Shown here: in pieces, positions 47,522-56,375 of the stretch
Position numbering within the stretch: position 1 is the stretch's first letter
Layout of the letters: each line of letters begins with the position of its first letter
Assembly (NCBI GenBank): GCA_043228905.1
Contig: JBHGNT010000006.1
Span: 8,184,001 to 8,248,000, forward strand
Reading direction: 5' to 3'
DNA: 64,000 bases
Origin: Azolla caroliniana
Taxonomy: Eukaryota > Polypodiophyta
Translations under genes and position numbers: made by a program
The notes under the pieces: model-generated
The model's input: only the letters and a program-made list of their open reading frames with translations
Told to the model about the DNA's origin: nothing
Databases searched by the model: none

Positions 47522-48961
47522 TCACGCCGAATCCGGCCCCGATCGAACGATCCACGACCGGATCACGCTCCACCCGTATCGGAATGCCGATCTCCTCGTG
47601 CCGCGTCCGTCCTTGGCCTCCTCACAGGTTGTTTCCCATCCGCCTTCGCTGGCATCGTGCCAGGACTCCTTGGTGCCGCCATCCATCTCCTCGGTCTTAC
47701 ATGGGCATACGGGCCCAAATGCCGAGTTCTCCGGAATTGGGTCCGTGGGCTTTCGTCCGCTCCTTCCCTGTATCATCTCGCCGGTGATTCTTGGCCTTTC
47801 GCCGCCGCCTTCCTCCGCTTGGGACTCACGTGGGCACTCGGGCCCGACTACCATCGTCCCGGGAGCAAGTGTGGGAAGACACAAAGAATCGCCCGTCCGT
47901 TTTACGCCCTTGTCCGTAGCCACCGACTCTTCGTGGTCGGCGGTCGTCTTCTTACCGATCGCGCAAGCCCCGTCTGGGCTTGCTTCTCCAATGACCGGGA
48001 TCTCGAGCTGACACGTCCGAAACCGCTGGTCCCAATGTTCCGGTTCCGCGATCTGTATCTCGGCCTCGTCCTTGGCCGTTCTATCTCCGCAAGTCGAGAG
48101 GGTGTTTCGTTCCGCATCCTCTCCCGTGGTACCCTGGTACCGATCTTCCGCCGTCGCGTGGGGCAAGTCCGTCTTCTCAGTCTCGGCTTGCGGCCTCCGT
48201 CTTTCCTCTTCCTCGAGCATCACCTCGAGAGCTGCGTACGCCTCCGCAATCTTGGCCCCAACGCCGACCCTTGCCGACTCTCTTTGCCGTTCAACCTCTT
48301 CCCACTGTGATGGCACGCCGTCGCGTACCTTCCTCTTAGCCTTCTCAGCTCGCTCATTGTCTAGCCGTTGGCACACCCTTCCGACCTTCGACCAGTCCTC
48401 CGTAAGCCCATTCGCTCCGTCATCGTCTTCGAGCTCAATCCCGATGGCCTCCCGTTCCGCTCGGTCGATCGACCTGACGAACAATAGGACCTTGTCCGCC
48501 CCCACCAATCCTTGTTCCCGCTCCGGGAGTCGAGCAAGCCGTCGCTCGAACTCTCGGAACGCCTTGGTCGCGCCCCGGTGGGTCTTTGCCGATGCTACCC
48601 ACTGGTCGAAGTCGTGTCGTCCCCGGCTCTTCCGCCGTCCTCCGAATGCCTTCAGGAGCGCCTCTTCGAAGGCCTCCCACGAACTATGAGCCTCACGGAG
48701 CTCCTTTATTTCCGCATGCATCCGGACAGCCACGACCCGATAGAAGAACTCCAGCCTCAACGCCTCGTCTACACCACGCTCCTCCATTTCCGCGTTGTAG
48801 GCTTCCAAGTAAGATGGGACTTTGTTCCCGTTGAAACGGCCGACTCTTTCGACCACTCGCTCAACCGCTTGTTGTGCTGCTTCTCGCCTCATCACCACTC
48901 GTGCCGACTCCAACACCACTTCGGCCACCATCTCCGCAAGGTCGTCGTCTTCTGACTTCAT
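47522..48961 (-). CDS. Gag-like protein of element A, 479 aa, intact frame
   Basis: ATG at 48961 lies 15 bp after the PBS on the minus strand, at the position of a retroelement gag. The N-terminal 200 residues are acidic and helical with a capsid-like pattern (SSWEAFEEALLKAFGG, DFDQWVASAKTHRGATKAF, EREQGLVGADKVLLFVRSID, EAIGIELEDDDGANGLTEDW). The C-terminal half is low-complexity and Arg/Glu/Gly-rich, overlaps the repeat modules, and has no clear CCHC knuckle. A second copy at 56376 shares the N-terminal half closely. Role by analogy: structural particle protein for a non-autonomous element, with RT and integrase supplied by a partner. Not recognised as any named family. Confidence 0.75.
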   Translation of the reverse strand: MKSEDDDLAEMVAEVVLESARVVMRREAAQQAVERVVERVGRFNGNKVPSYLEAYNAEMEERGVDEALRLEFFYRVVAVRMHAEIKELREAHSSWEAFEEALLKAFGGRRKSRGRHDFDQWVASAKTHRGATKAFREFERRLARLPEREQGLVGADKVLLFVRSIDRAEREAIGIELEDDDGANGLTEDWSKVGRVCQRLDNERAEKAKRKVRDGVPSQWEEVERQRESARVGVGAKIAEAYAALEVMLEEEERRRPQAETEKTDLPHATAEDRYQGTTGEDAERNTLSTCGDRTAKDEAEIQIAEPEHWDQRFRTCQLEIPVIGEASPDGACAIGKKTTADHEESVATDKGVKRTGDSLCLPTLAPGTMVVGPECPRESQAEEGGGERPRITGEMIQGRSGRKPTDPIPENSAFGPVCPCKTEEMDGGTKESWHDASEGGWETTCEEAKDGRGTRRSAFRYGWSVIRSWIVRSGPDSA

Positions 48962-48975
48962 CCTCCCTTGCCGCC

Positions 48976-48998
48976 TTTCACGTCGGGTTCACCAAATA
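48976..48998 (-). promoter_or_regulatory. Primer-binding site of element A
   Basis: On the minus strand the sequence directly after the LTR end reads TATTTGGTGAACCCGACGTG. TGGTGAACCCGACGTG would pair with a tRNA 3' end terminating in CCA. The donor tRNA was not identified. The same motif follows the LTR of element B. Confidence 0.75.
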
Positions 48999-49042
48999 TG
49001 TCGCGTTGTTACGCGCGTGCGTGGAGAAAGGCGGGACCACAG
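48999..49042 (-). repeat. 5' LTR of element A, part 1 (terminal 44 bp)
   Basis: Starts TGTCGCGTTGTTACGCGCG on the plus strand. The LTR is interrupted after GGGACCACAG by the intact Copia and continues at 54426. It contains a short hairpin next to the PBS. Confidence 0.9.
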
Positions 49043-49692
49043 TGTTGGGATTACGGTCCCTCCGGATGGGATGGTCTGATGTCCGGGAATCGGGAATGAA
49101 GACCCCGGCTACGGAGCCGGATGATGAAGACCCCGGCTACGGAGCCGGATGATGAAGACCCCGGCTACGGAGCCGGATGATGAAGACCCAGGCTACGGAG
49201 CCGGATGACGAATGTACCCGGAGAGAGATCCGGATGCGGGGACATATTTGTGAATATGTTTGCCAAAAGCCCTTGAGGCTATATTTGTAAATAGCCCGAA
49301 AGTCATATGTGTATAAATATGACTTAGGGCAAACAGTTTTATGTTGTTGCTTTTTTTTTGTTTTCCACATAGAGGGAGCTAAGTGAGCAGCCGAGAGAGA
49401 GAAGAGAGAGACAGAGAGAGAGAGACGAAGAGGTCGTTGCCTCTGTGTATTACCGCCGCCTGTGGCGAAGACAGTGAGCTCAAGGTTGTTGCCTTGTAGC
49501 CTCACCATTGTACATCTCTGTTTATAGTGATAGTTGGAGTTTGAGGACTCCCGTGGTTTTTTTCCCATTTAGGGTTTTCCACGTAAAACATCCCGTGTAC
49601 TCTTCTCTCTATTGTCTTCGTGCATTTTGTATTTCCCGTTTTCTGAGAGTTGATCCTATTCCTCGGTTGTGGCCGAGCACTGTTTTGCAACA
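49043..49692 (+). repeat. 5' LTR of intact Copia (650 bp)
   Basis: Bounded by TGTTGGGATTACGG and GTTTTGCAACA. It contains four copies of a 28-bp unit (GATGAAGACCCCGGCTACGG core) at about 49097-49207, a TATA box at 49312-49319 (TATAAATA), and a GA-rich leader. It is nearly identical to 53804-54425 apart from repeat number and about three or four substitutions. Confidence 0.95.
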
Positions 49693-49694
49693 AG

Positions 49695-49706
49695 TGGTAT
49701 CAGAGC
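49695..49706 (+). promoter_or_regulatory. tRNA-iMet primer-binding site of intact Copia
   Basis: TGGTATCAGAGC lies two bases after the 5' LTR. This is the standard Copia PBS complementary to the initiator tRNA-Met 3' end. Confidence 0.95.
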
Positions 49707-49722
49707 ACGGTTAACACAGAAA

Positions 49723-52700
49723 ATGGAAGGCGGCGGTAGTGGGCCTCCGGGCATGATGGTGTTGAACTCACAGAACTACGCCGACTGGAAGATAAAGATG
49801 GAAGACCTTCTCATCGTCCGAGACCTGTACGAACCGATCGACAATGCTGAGATACCCAAGGGGGTAATAGAGTCGGAGTGGAAGCTCCTGAACCGGAAAG
49901 CCGTAGCGACGATCCGGCAATATGTCGATGTAAGTGTCCTGCAACATGTGGCGAACGATACGAACGCCTATGAGATGTGGAAGAAGCTGTCGGGCCTCTA
50001 CGAGAGGAAGAATGCGTTGAACCGGACCTCCCTGATGAGGAAGATAGTGAACCTCAAGTACCGGGACGGCGAGAATATGGTGGAACACGTGAGCACATTC
50101 ATGGGATTCGTGAACCAGCTTGCGGCGATCAAGTTCCCGTTGGAGGATGCAATGCAAGCCATCATTCTGATGTGTACATTGCCGGAAAGCTGGGAGAACT
50201 TGGTGGTGACTCTCAGCACCTCCTGCACCGAAGATAACTTGTCTCTACAAACGGTAAAGACAAGCATGTTGAACGAAGAAGCGCGTCGGAGAGATAAAGA
50301 ACCGGTTTCCGATCCGAAGATGCTGCTTACCGAATCGGATCGGGGAAGACAATGGAACCGGAGTCCGCAAAGACGGGAGAAGTCGGGGACCCGGTCGCAG
50401 TCAAGAGGAAGGCCCACATGCTTCCACTGTGGGAAGCCGGGGCACTTCCGGAAGAATTGTCGGCATTACCGAAAGGACAACGGAGCCGACGACACCGATT
50501 CGAAGAAGTCACCGGAGAGAAACGGTGCATACCGGGGAGCCACGGACCGGAGAGGTCCGGATCGGCGAGGGCAGGACCGGAAAGGAACGACGGCACTCGC
50601 GGCAAGTGAAGAAGAGATAATGCTCATTACCGAAGAGAGGGAGCTGAACCTTGCCGGTGAAGAGATGACCTGGGTGGTCGATTCCGGAGCGTCGTTCCAC
50701 CTGACCCCGGAGAAGAAATACTTCTCATCCTACACAGCCGGTGAGCACGGCTGTGTCCGGATGGGAAATGAAGGTACATGCCGGATTGCCGGCATAGGAG
50801 ACGTGTGGCTGATGACATCAACCGGATGCAAGATGCTGCTGAAGGATGTCCGACATGTTCCGGAGGTTCGATTGAACCTGATTTCGGCCGGGAGGCTAGA
50901 CGACGAAGGCTACACGAGTAGCATCCGGAACGGCGTAATGAAGTTCAGCAAGGGGAGCCTGATAGTGGCTCGAGCCCGGAAAGTCAACACACTGTACCTT
51001 ATGAATGCCTGGTTGTGTCCGGAGGAGTTGAACGTGGCAGCCGACGCTGCCGGTGAGCTGTGGCACAAGAGACTGTGCCACATGAGTGAGAAGGGGATGA
51101 AGAGGCTTGCAGAAGACAACCTTATTCCAGTGAAGCATGTGCACCTGGAGAAGTGCACCGATTGCCTGGCCGGTAAGCAGAACCGAACCTCCTTCCACTC
51201 AAGGCCACCGACGAGACGTAGCGCACCATTGGAGTTGGTGCACACTGACGTGTGTCAAGTAGAAACGAAGTCACATGGCGGAGCCCAGTACTTTGTGACA
51301 TTCATTGATGACCACAGCCGGAAGCTGTGGACGGCACCGTTGAAGACAAAGGACCAAGTGTTGTGCATCTTCAAAGAACTCCACGCGAGAGTGGAAAGGG
51401 AATCCGGGAAGAAGCTAAAAGCGATACGAGCGGATAACGGAGGGGAATACCGGGGGCAGTTCCAGGAGTACTGTCGCTCGAAGGGAATCCGGCTCGAGTT
51501 TACTGTGCCGAAGACGCCGGAACTGAACGGGCTGGCCGAGAGGATGAACCGGACCATAATGGAGAGGGTCCGGAGTATGCTGGCGCATGCGAAATTACCC
51601 AAGGGGTTTTGGGCTGAGGCAATGTCGACGGCGACGTATGTGATAAATAGATCACCCTCAGTACCTTTGGACGGAGACACGCCGCAGAAAGTGTGGACCG
51701 GTAAGGAAGTGTCCTACCGGCATCTGAAGGTGTTCGGGTGTCTCGCATACGTGCATGTGGCAAAGGACCGGAGAGGAAAGTTAGATCCAAAGACCCGGCC
51801 ATGCATATTCCTCGGTTACGGCGACGACGAGTTCGGCTACCGAGTATGGGACCCGGTCGACAAGAAGATATTCAGGAGTCGAGATATCATCTTCATGGAG
51901 GACAAGACACTCGCCGACTGGGAGTCGGAGAAGAAGATGAAGAGCTCCAAGTCGACCAGTGAGGATCAACTCTACGAAGAGCAGTCCCGACCGGCAAGGG
52001 ACCGGTTAGCACTCGAGGATCCGGCCGAAGACGGTGAAGAAACAGAACCGGCCGAGGAAGATGAAACTGATACCGGAACCGGCCCCGATCCCGAAATGGA
52101 TTCGGATGAAGAGGAAACGGAGGAGCCGGTTACCGAAGCTCCGGAACGGAGATATCCTCTAAGAGAGAGAAGGGCCCCCCGGAGATTTCCTGAACCAGAG
52201 CACGTGCTGCTAACCGACGAGGGGGAGCCGGAGAGTTTTGAAGAAGCAAAGCTTGACAACCATAGCCGCAGGTGGTTAAGTGCCATGCAGGAGGAGATGG
52301 ATTCCCTGCATGAGAACCACACATATGAACTTGTGGAGTTGCCGAAAGGTAAGCGGGCACTTCGAAACAAGTGGGTGTTCAAGCTGAAACCGGGAGATGC
52401 CGGAAACCCCCCGAGATACAAAGCCAGGATCGTAGTGAAGGGGTTCCAGCAGAAGAAGGGCGTCGACTTCGACGAGATATTTGCCCCGGTAGTGAAGATG
52501 ACCTCCATCCGGACGGTGCTGAGCATAGCGGCAAGCATGGACCTCGAGGTAGAACAGATGGACGTGAAGACGACATTCCTTCACGGTGACCTCGAAGAAG
52601 AGATCTACATGCAGCAACCGGAAGGATTCGAGAAGAAAGGGAAGGAGCACCTGGTATGCCGGTTGAAGAAGAGCCTTTACGGACTGAAGCAGGCTCCCCG

Positions 52701-53793
52701 GCAATGGTACCGGAAGTTCGACTCCTTCATGACAGACGAAGGGTACCACAAAACGCAGTCCGATCACTGCGTGTTTGTGAAGAAGTTCGAAGGAGGAGAC
52801 TTTTTAATACTCCTCCTGTACGTGGACGACATGTTGATCGTCGGACGGGACCAGGGCAAGATACGGATGCTGAAGAAAGCGCTTCACCGAACCTTCTCAA
52901 TGAAGGACCTGGGTCCGGCGAGGCAAATACTAGGGATGCACATCCGGGACCGGAAGAAGAAGCAGTTGTGGCTGTCACAGGAGAAGTACGTGACAAAGGT
53001 GCTTCACCGGTTCAACATGTCGGAAGCAAGACCGGTCGGGTCAACCCTCCCGGGAAACTGCAAGTTGTCCAGCAAGCAAAGCCCCAAGACAAAGGCTGAG
53101 AAGGAGGACATGATGAAAGTACCATATGCCTCTACCGTCGGAAGCTTGATGTACGCAATGGTGTGTACAAGACAGGACATAGGATATGCAGTCGGAGTGG
53201 TGAGCCGGTACATGAGCAATCCCGGCAAAGAACACTGGAACGCGGTCAAGTGGATACTCCGATACCTGAAGGGCACGGCAAATGTGTGCCTCCGATTCGG
53301 CTCCGGTAAGCCCGAACTCGACGGCTTTACCGATTCGGATATGTCGGCTGATGCAGATACCAGCCGGTCCACATCAGGGTATGTGATGACGTATGCAGGG
53401 GGAGCTGTTTCGTGGCAGTCGAGGCTGCAGAAGACGGTTGCGTTGTCAACCACGGAGGCGGAGTACATGGCGGCTGTTGAAGCCGGCAAGGAAATAATAT
53501 GGATGAAGGACTTCATTAGAGAGCTCGGTATCCGGCAGGAGGAGTACCGACTCTACTGCGACAGTCAGAGTGCCATCCACCTTGCGAAGAATGCGGCCTA
53601 TCACTCCCGGACGAAGCACATCCAGCGAAGATATCACTGGATCCGGGAAAGGATAGAGGACCAGGAGTTCGTGCTGACGAAGATCCACACGGACGAGAAC
53701 GGGTCGGATATGCTGACCAAGGTGCTCACACCCGACAAGCTGGAAGCATGCCGGAAGAGGGTCGGATTGGAAAGACATCCCATGCCGAAGTGA
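49723..53793 (+). CDS. Intact Copia gag-pol polyprotein, 1356 aa
   Basis: One uninterrupted frame; the ATG at 49723 sits 17 bp after the PBS in a position shared with the older copy's gag ATG. Gag capsid occupies about residues 1-220, and the CCHC knuckle CFHCGKPGHFRKNC spans 233-246. The protease active site is VDSGAS (Asp320). The integrase zinc region starts at His448 (WHKRLCH ... CTDC), with core Asp509, Asp571 (RADNGGEY) and Glu606 (NGLAER), an exact D-35-E spacing. RT includes YKARIVVKGFQQ, MDVKTTFLHGDL with Thr at a position that is usually Ala, and YVDD at 1033-1036. RNase H spans about 1190-1330 (TEAEYMAA, CDSQSAIHLAKN). All catalytic residues are present and PR-IN-RT-RH order is Copia. 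With near-identical LTRs this is a young and possibly mobile copy. Confidence 0.97.
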   Translation: MEGGGSGPPGMMVLNSQNYADWKIKMEDLLIVRDLYEPIDNAEIPKGVIESEWKLLNRKAVATIRQYVDVSVLQHVANDTNAYEMWKKLSGLYERKNALNRTSLMRKIVNLKYRDGENMVEHVSTFMGFVNQLAAIKFPLEDAMQAIILMCTLPESWENLVVTLSTSCTEDNLSLQTVKTSMLNEEARRRDKEPVSDPKMLLTESDRGRQWNRSPQRREKSGTRSQSRGRPTCFHCGKPGHFRKNCRHYRKDNGADDTDSKKSPERNGAYRGATDRRGPDRRGQDRKGTTALAASEEEIMLITEERELNLAGEEMTWVVDSGASFHLTPEKKYFSSYTAGEHGCVRMGNEGTCRIAGIGDVWLMTSTGCKMLLKDVRHVPEVRLNLISAGRLDDEGYTSSIRNGVMKFSKGSLIVARARKVNTLYLMNAWLCPEELNVAADAAGELWHKRLCHMSEKGMKRLAEDNLIPVKHVHLEKCTDCLAGKQNRTSFHSRPPTRRSAPLELVHTDVCQVETKSHGGAQYFVTFIDDHSRKLWTAPLKTKDQVLCIFKELHARVERESGKKLKAIRADNGGEYRGQFQEYCRSKGIRLEFTVPKTPELNGLAERMNRTIMERVRSMLAHAKLPKGFWAEAMSTATYVINRSPSVPLDGDTPQKVWTGKEVSYRHLKVFGCLAYVHVAKDRRGKLDPKTRPCIFLGYGDDEFGYRVWDPVDKKIFRSRDIIFMEDKTLADWESEKKMKSSKSTSEDQLYEEQSRPARDRLALEDPAEDGEETEPAEEDETDTGTGPDPEMDSDEEETEEPVTEAPERRYPLRERRAPRRFPEPEHVLLTDEGEPESFEEAKLDNHSRRWLSAMQEEMDSLHENHTYELVELPKGKRALRNKWVFKLKPGDAGNPPRYKARIVVKGFQQKKGVDFDEIFAPVVKMTSIRTVLSIAASMDLEVEQMDVKTTFLHGDLEEEIYMQQPEGFEKKGKEHLVCRLKKSLYGLKQAPRQWYRKFDSFMTDEGYHKTQSDHCVFVKKFEGGDFLILLLYVDDMLIVGRDQGKIRMLKKALHRTFSMKDLGPARQILGMHIRDRKKKQLWLSQEKYVTKVLHRFNMSEARPVGSTLPGNCKLSSKQSPKTKAEKEDMMKVPYASTVGSLMYAMVCTRQDIGYAVGVVSRYMSNPGKEHWNAVKWILRYLKGTANVCLRFGSGKPELDGFTDSDMSADADTSRSTSGYVMTYAGGAVSWQSRLQKTVALSTTEAEYMAAVEAGKEIIWMKDFIRELGIRQEEYRLYCDSQSAIHLAKNAAYHSRTKHIQRRYHWIRERIEDQEFVLTKIHTDENGSDMLTKVLTPDKLEACRKRVGLERHPMPK

Positions 53794-53803
53794 AGGGGGA
53801 GTT
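53792..53803 (+). promoter_or_regulatory. Polypurine tract of intact Copia
   Basis: TGAAGGGGGAGTT lies between the stop codon and the 3' LTR, the expected plus-strand priming site. It overlaps the stop codon. Confidence 0.85.
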
Positions 53804-54425
53804 TGTTGGGATTACGGTCCCTCCGGATGGGATGGTCTGATGTCCGGGAATCGGGAATGAAGACCCCGGCTACGGAGCCGGATGATGAAGACCCCGGCTA
53901 CGGAGCCGGATGATGAAGACCCCGGCTACGGAGCCGGATGACGAATGTACCCGGAGAGAGATCCGGATGCGGGGACATATTTGTGAATATGTTTGCCAAG
54001 AGCCCTTGAGGCTATATTTGTAAATAGCCCGAAAGTCATATGTGTATAAATATGACTTAGGGCAAACAGTTTTATGTTGTTGCTTTTTTTTTGTTTTCCA
54101 CATAGAGGGAGCTAAGTGAGCAGCCGAGAGAGAGAAGAGAGAGACAGAGAGAGAGAGACGAAGAGGTCGTTGCCTCTGTGTATTACCGCCGCCTGTGGCG
54201 AAGACAGTGAGCTCAAGGTTGTTGCCTTGTAGCCTCACCATTGTACATCTCTGTTTATAGTGATAGTTGGAGTTTGAGGACTCCCGTGGTTTTTTTCCCA
54301 TTTAGGGTTTTCCACGTAAAACATCCCGTGTACTCTTCTCTCTATTGTCTTCGTGCATTTTGTATTTCCCGTTTTCTGAGACTTGATCCTATTCCGCGGT
54401 TGTGGCCGAGCACTGTTTTGCAACA
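53804..54425 (+). repeat. 3' LTR of intact Copia (622 bp)
   Basis: Same ends as the 5' LTR, but only three copies of the 28-bp unit. Element A's LTR resumes at 54426 with AGACCACAGGGGTC. GACCACAG occurs on both sides of the element (49035-49042 and 54427-54434) and is probably the target duplication, with one extra A on the right. Confidence 0.93.
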
Positions 54426-55156
54426 AGACCACAGGGGTCTTGGACCAGGGAGTGATAGAGCGTAGGAAGTCGTGCTTCACCGTTTCCGGGGAACCCCAGA
54501 AGAACACCGGAAGCGACCGAAGGGAGAGAGAGAAAGAGAGGGAGCACGCGCTTAACACCGACTCACGCACACACACGCCCATACACACACATGCCGACAT
54601 GACTCACGCCCTTATGTACAGGAAACGCAGAAAAGGGGAAGCACCCGACACCGACAGAGACGCGAATAGACAAACAGACGCAAATGTATATATATAAACA
54701 GAAGAATACATTCCCGGCTTCGAGCCGCTCCAAGGCAAGTTACAGTAGTCGTCAGCTGCCAAGCCGCCGTCGGGGAGCTCACGGGCTCGTCGCGCCGAGC
54801 GGGGTCTTGCATAAGAGATGAGCTGAAGCCAACCCTAAGCGAACACGAAGGAGAAGAAGAAGAAGCAGAAGAAAAAAACTAACTCTAAACCTAACGGTAT
54901 ACCCTCTACTACAAAATGGGCAACCCTTTCACAAAGGGCGTTCCCCTCATTTTATAGAACAAGGAAAGGGATGCGTTACAATGTGGGACCAATCCCGACT
55001 TACATGGGATCGTCTGCCCCGACTTGACTACTCTTCGGCACCATAAAGGCGCCCTCGATATTCACACTAAATGTACATGGGTGCGTACACACGTTGCACC
55101 CCGCCGATGTAGCCAATGTTCCCGGTTTCCGCCTCTGGCCGAAATTCTTCACGACA
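54426..55156 (-). repeat. 5' LTR of element A, part 2
   Basis: Matches 44800-45523 almost base for base and ends TTCTTCACGACA. Together with 48999-49042 it forms a full LTR of about 767 bp once the duplicated target bases are discounted. The minus-strand TATA box lies at about 54950-54957. Confidence 0.92.
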
Positions 55157-55486
55157 TCGCAGTACTTCGTGACGTTCATAGATGACCACAACCAGAGGAT
55201 GTGGGTCTCACCGTTGAAGATGAAGGATCAAGTGTTATCTGTCTTCAAGGAGCTCCACGCAAGAGTGGAAAGAGAAACCGGCCGGAAGCTGAAAGCAGTT
55301 CGAGCATATAACGGAGGAGAATACCGAGGGGGGGGCAGTTCGAGCAGTACTGTCGGTCGAAGGGAATCCGGCTCAAATTCACTGTGCCGAAGATGCCGGA
55401 ACTAAACGGGTTGGCCGAAAGAATGAACCGGACCATAGTGGAGAGAGTCCGGAGCATGCTCGCACATGCCAAGTTTCCCAAGACAT
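55157..55486 (+). pseudogene. Older sense Copia, continuation of integrase
   Basis: Resumes with QYFVTFIDDHNQRMWVSPLK and reaches KELHARVERETGRKLKAVRA. The second catalytic Asp motif, DNGGEY in the intact copy, reads YNGGEY here. An inserted G-run near 55330 shifts the frame. The text continues through PKMPELNGLAERMNRTI and stops at HAKFPK where element B's LTR begins. Confidence 0.9.
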
Positions 55487-56046
55487 TGTCGTGAAGATTC
55501 CGGGCTATAGTGAGAAATCAGAGAATATCACAAGAATCAAGGGAGTGCATCATGTGCACTTATCCTTGTAAAAACGTGTGAATAATAGGGGTGCCTTTAT
55601 GGCGCCGAGTAGGAGTCAAGTCGAGGCAGAGAATCCCATGTAAATCGTGATTTATCCCACATTGTTACGCGCCTCCCTCCTTGTGCTATAAAAGGAAGGG
55701 AGGATCCCTTGTAAAGGGGTTGCCCATTTTGAGTTAGGAGGCTATACCGTTAGGTTCGAAGTAAGTTATTTTCTTTCTCTTTATTTTATCTCTGTTTTAG
55801 GGTTTTCATCTTGGTATTCTTCTTCTTCTTCGTTGTCGTCATGTGGGCGGAGACTTCTTGTTCGTTTAGGGTTTAGTCTGGTGAAAAGCGTGTATGTTCG
55901 TGGGGTTGGCTTCTGATTGGTCTCTTGTGTAAGACCCCGCTCGACACGTCGAGCCCGAGAGCTCCCCGATCAGCGGCTTGGCAGCAGACCGCTGTTGTAA
56001 CCTAACCTACCTTGGTCCGGCTCGAAGCCAGGGTTGTATCTTCCCC

Positions 56047-56077
<31 letters not shown>

Positions 56078-56323
56078 TCATATCTGTTTGTGTATATTGG
56101 TGTCCATGACGATGTCGGCTGCATAGCTCCCCTCCTTTGTTTCCTGTACATAAAAGTCGGTCTTGCGAGCGTGCTCTCTCTCTCACTTTTCCTCACTCCC
56201 TCTCTCTCGTGTTCGGTAGCCTCTGGTACGTGTCCGGAGTCGGTTTCCTGGCATCCCTCTCTTGCTCGTCTGAGACCCCCATGGTCCCCCCCTTTTGACA
56301 TGCACTCGCGGACAACCGCGACA
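55487..56323 (+). repeat. 5' LTR of gag-only element B (837 bp)
   Basis: Starts TGTCGTGAAGATTCCGG, as does element A's LTR on its own strand, and ends CGGACAACCGCGACA. TATA box CTATAAAAGG at about 55686-55695. It shares with A the order TATA, AAAGGG-TTGCCCATTTT, ACCGTTAGGTT and the leader. A (TA)n run lies at 56048-56078. The PBS TATTTGGTGAACCCGATGTG follows at 56324-56343. Confidence 0.88.
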
Positions 56324-56375
56324 TATTTGGTGAACCCGATGTGAAGGGCGGGAGGGAGGATGGAGCCGGAAGACA

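Noticed and set aside
45820-48710. Long plus-strand frames in the GC-rich region
   Set aside because: They are shadows of the minus-strand gag and its repeat tail; the Ser/Pro/Arg-rich composition reflects high GC on the opposite strand.
49097-49207. CRISPR-like array of 28-bp repeats
   Set aside because: The units are directly adjacent without spacers and lie in a Copia LTR in plant DNA; this is a minisatellite.
49669-49722. Extension of the intact Copia ORF upstream to 49669
   Set aside because: It starts with GTG and runs through the LTR end and PBS; the ATG at 49723 aligns with the older copy's gag start.
53004-53516. Antisense 170-codon frame within the intact Copia RNase H
   Set aside because: Shadow of the polyprotein frame; no independent motif.
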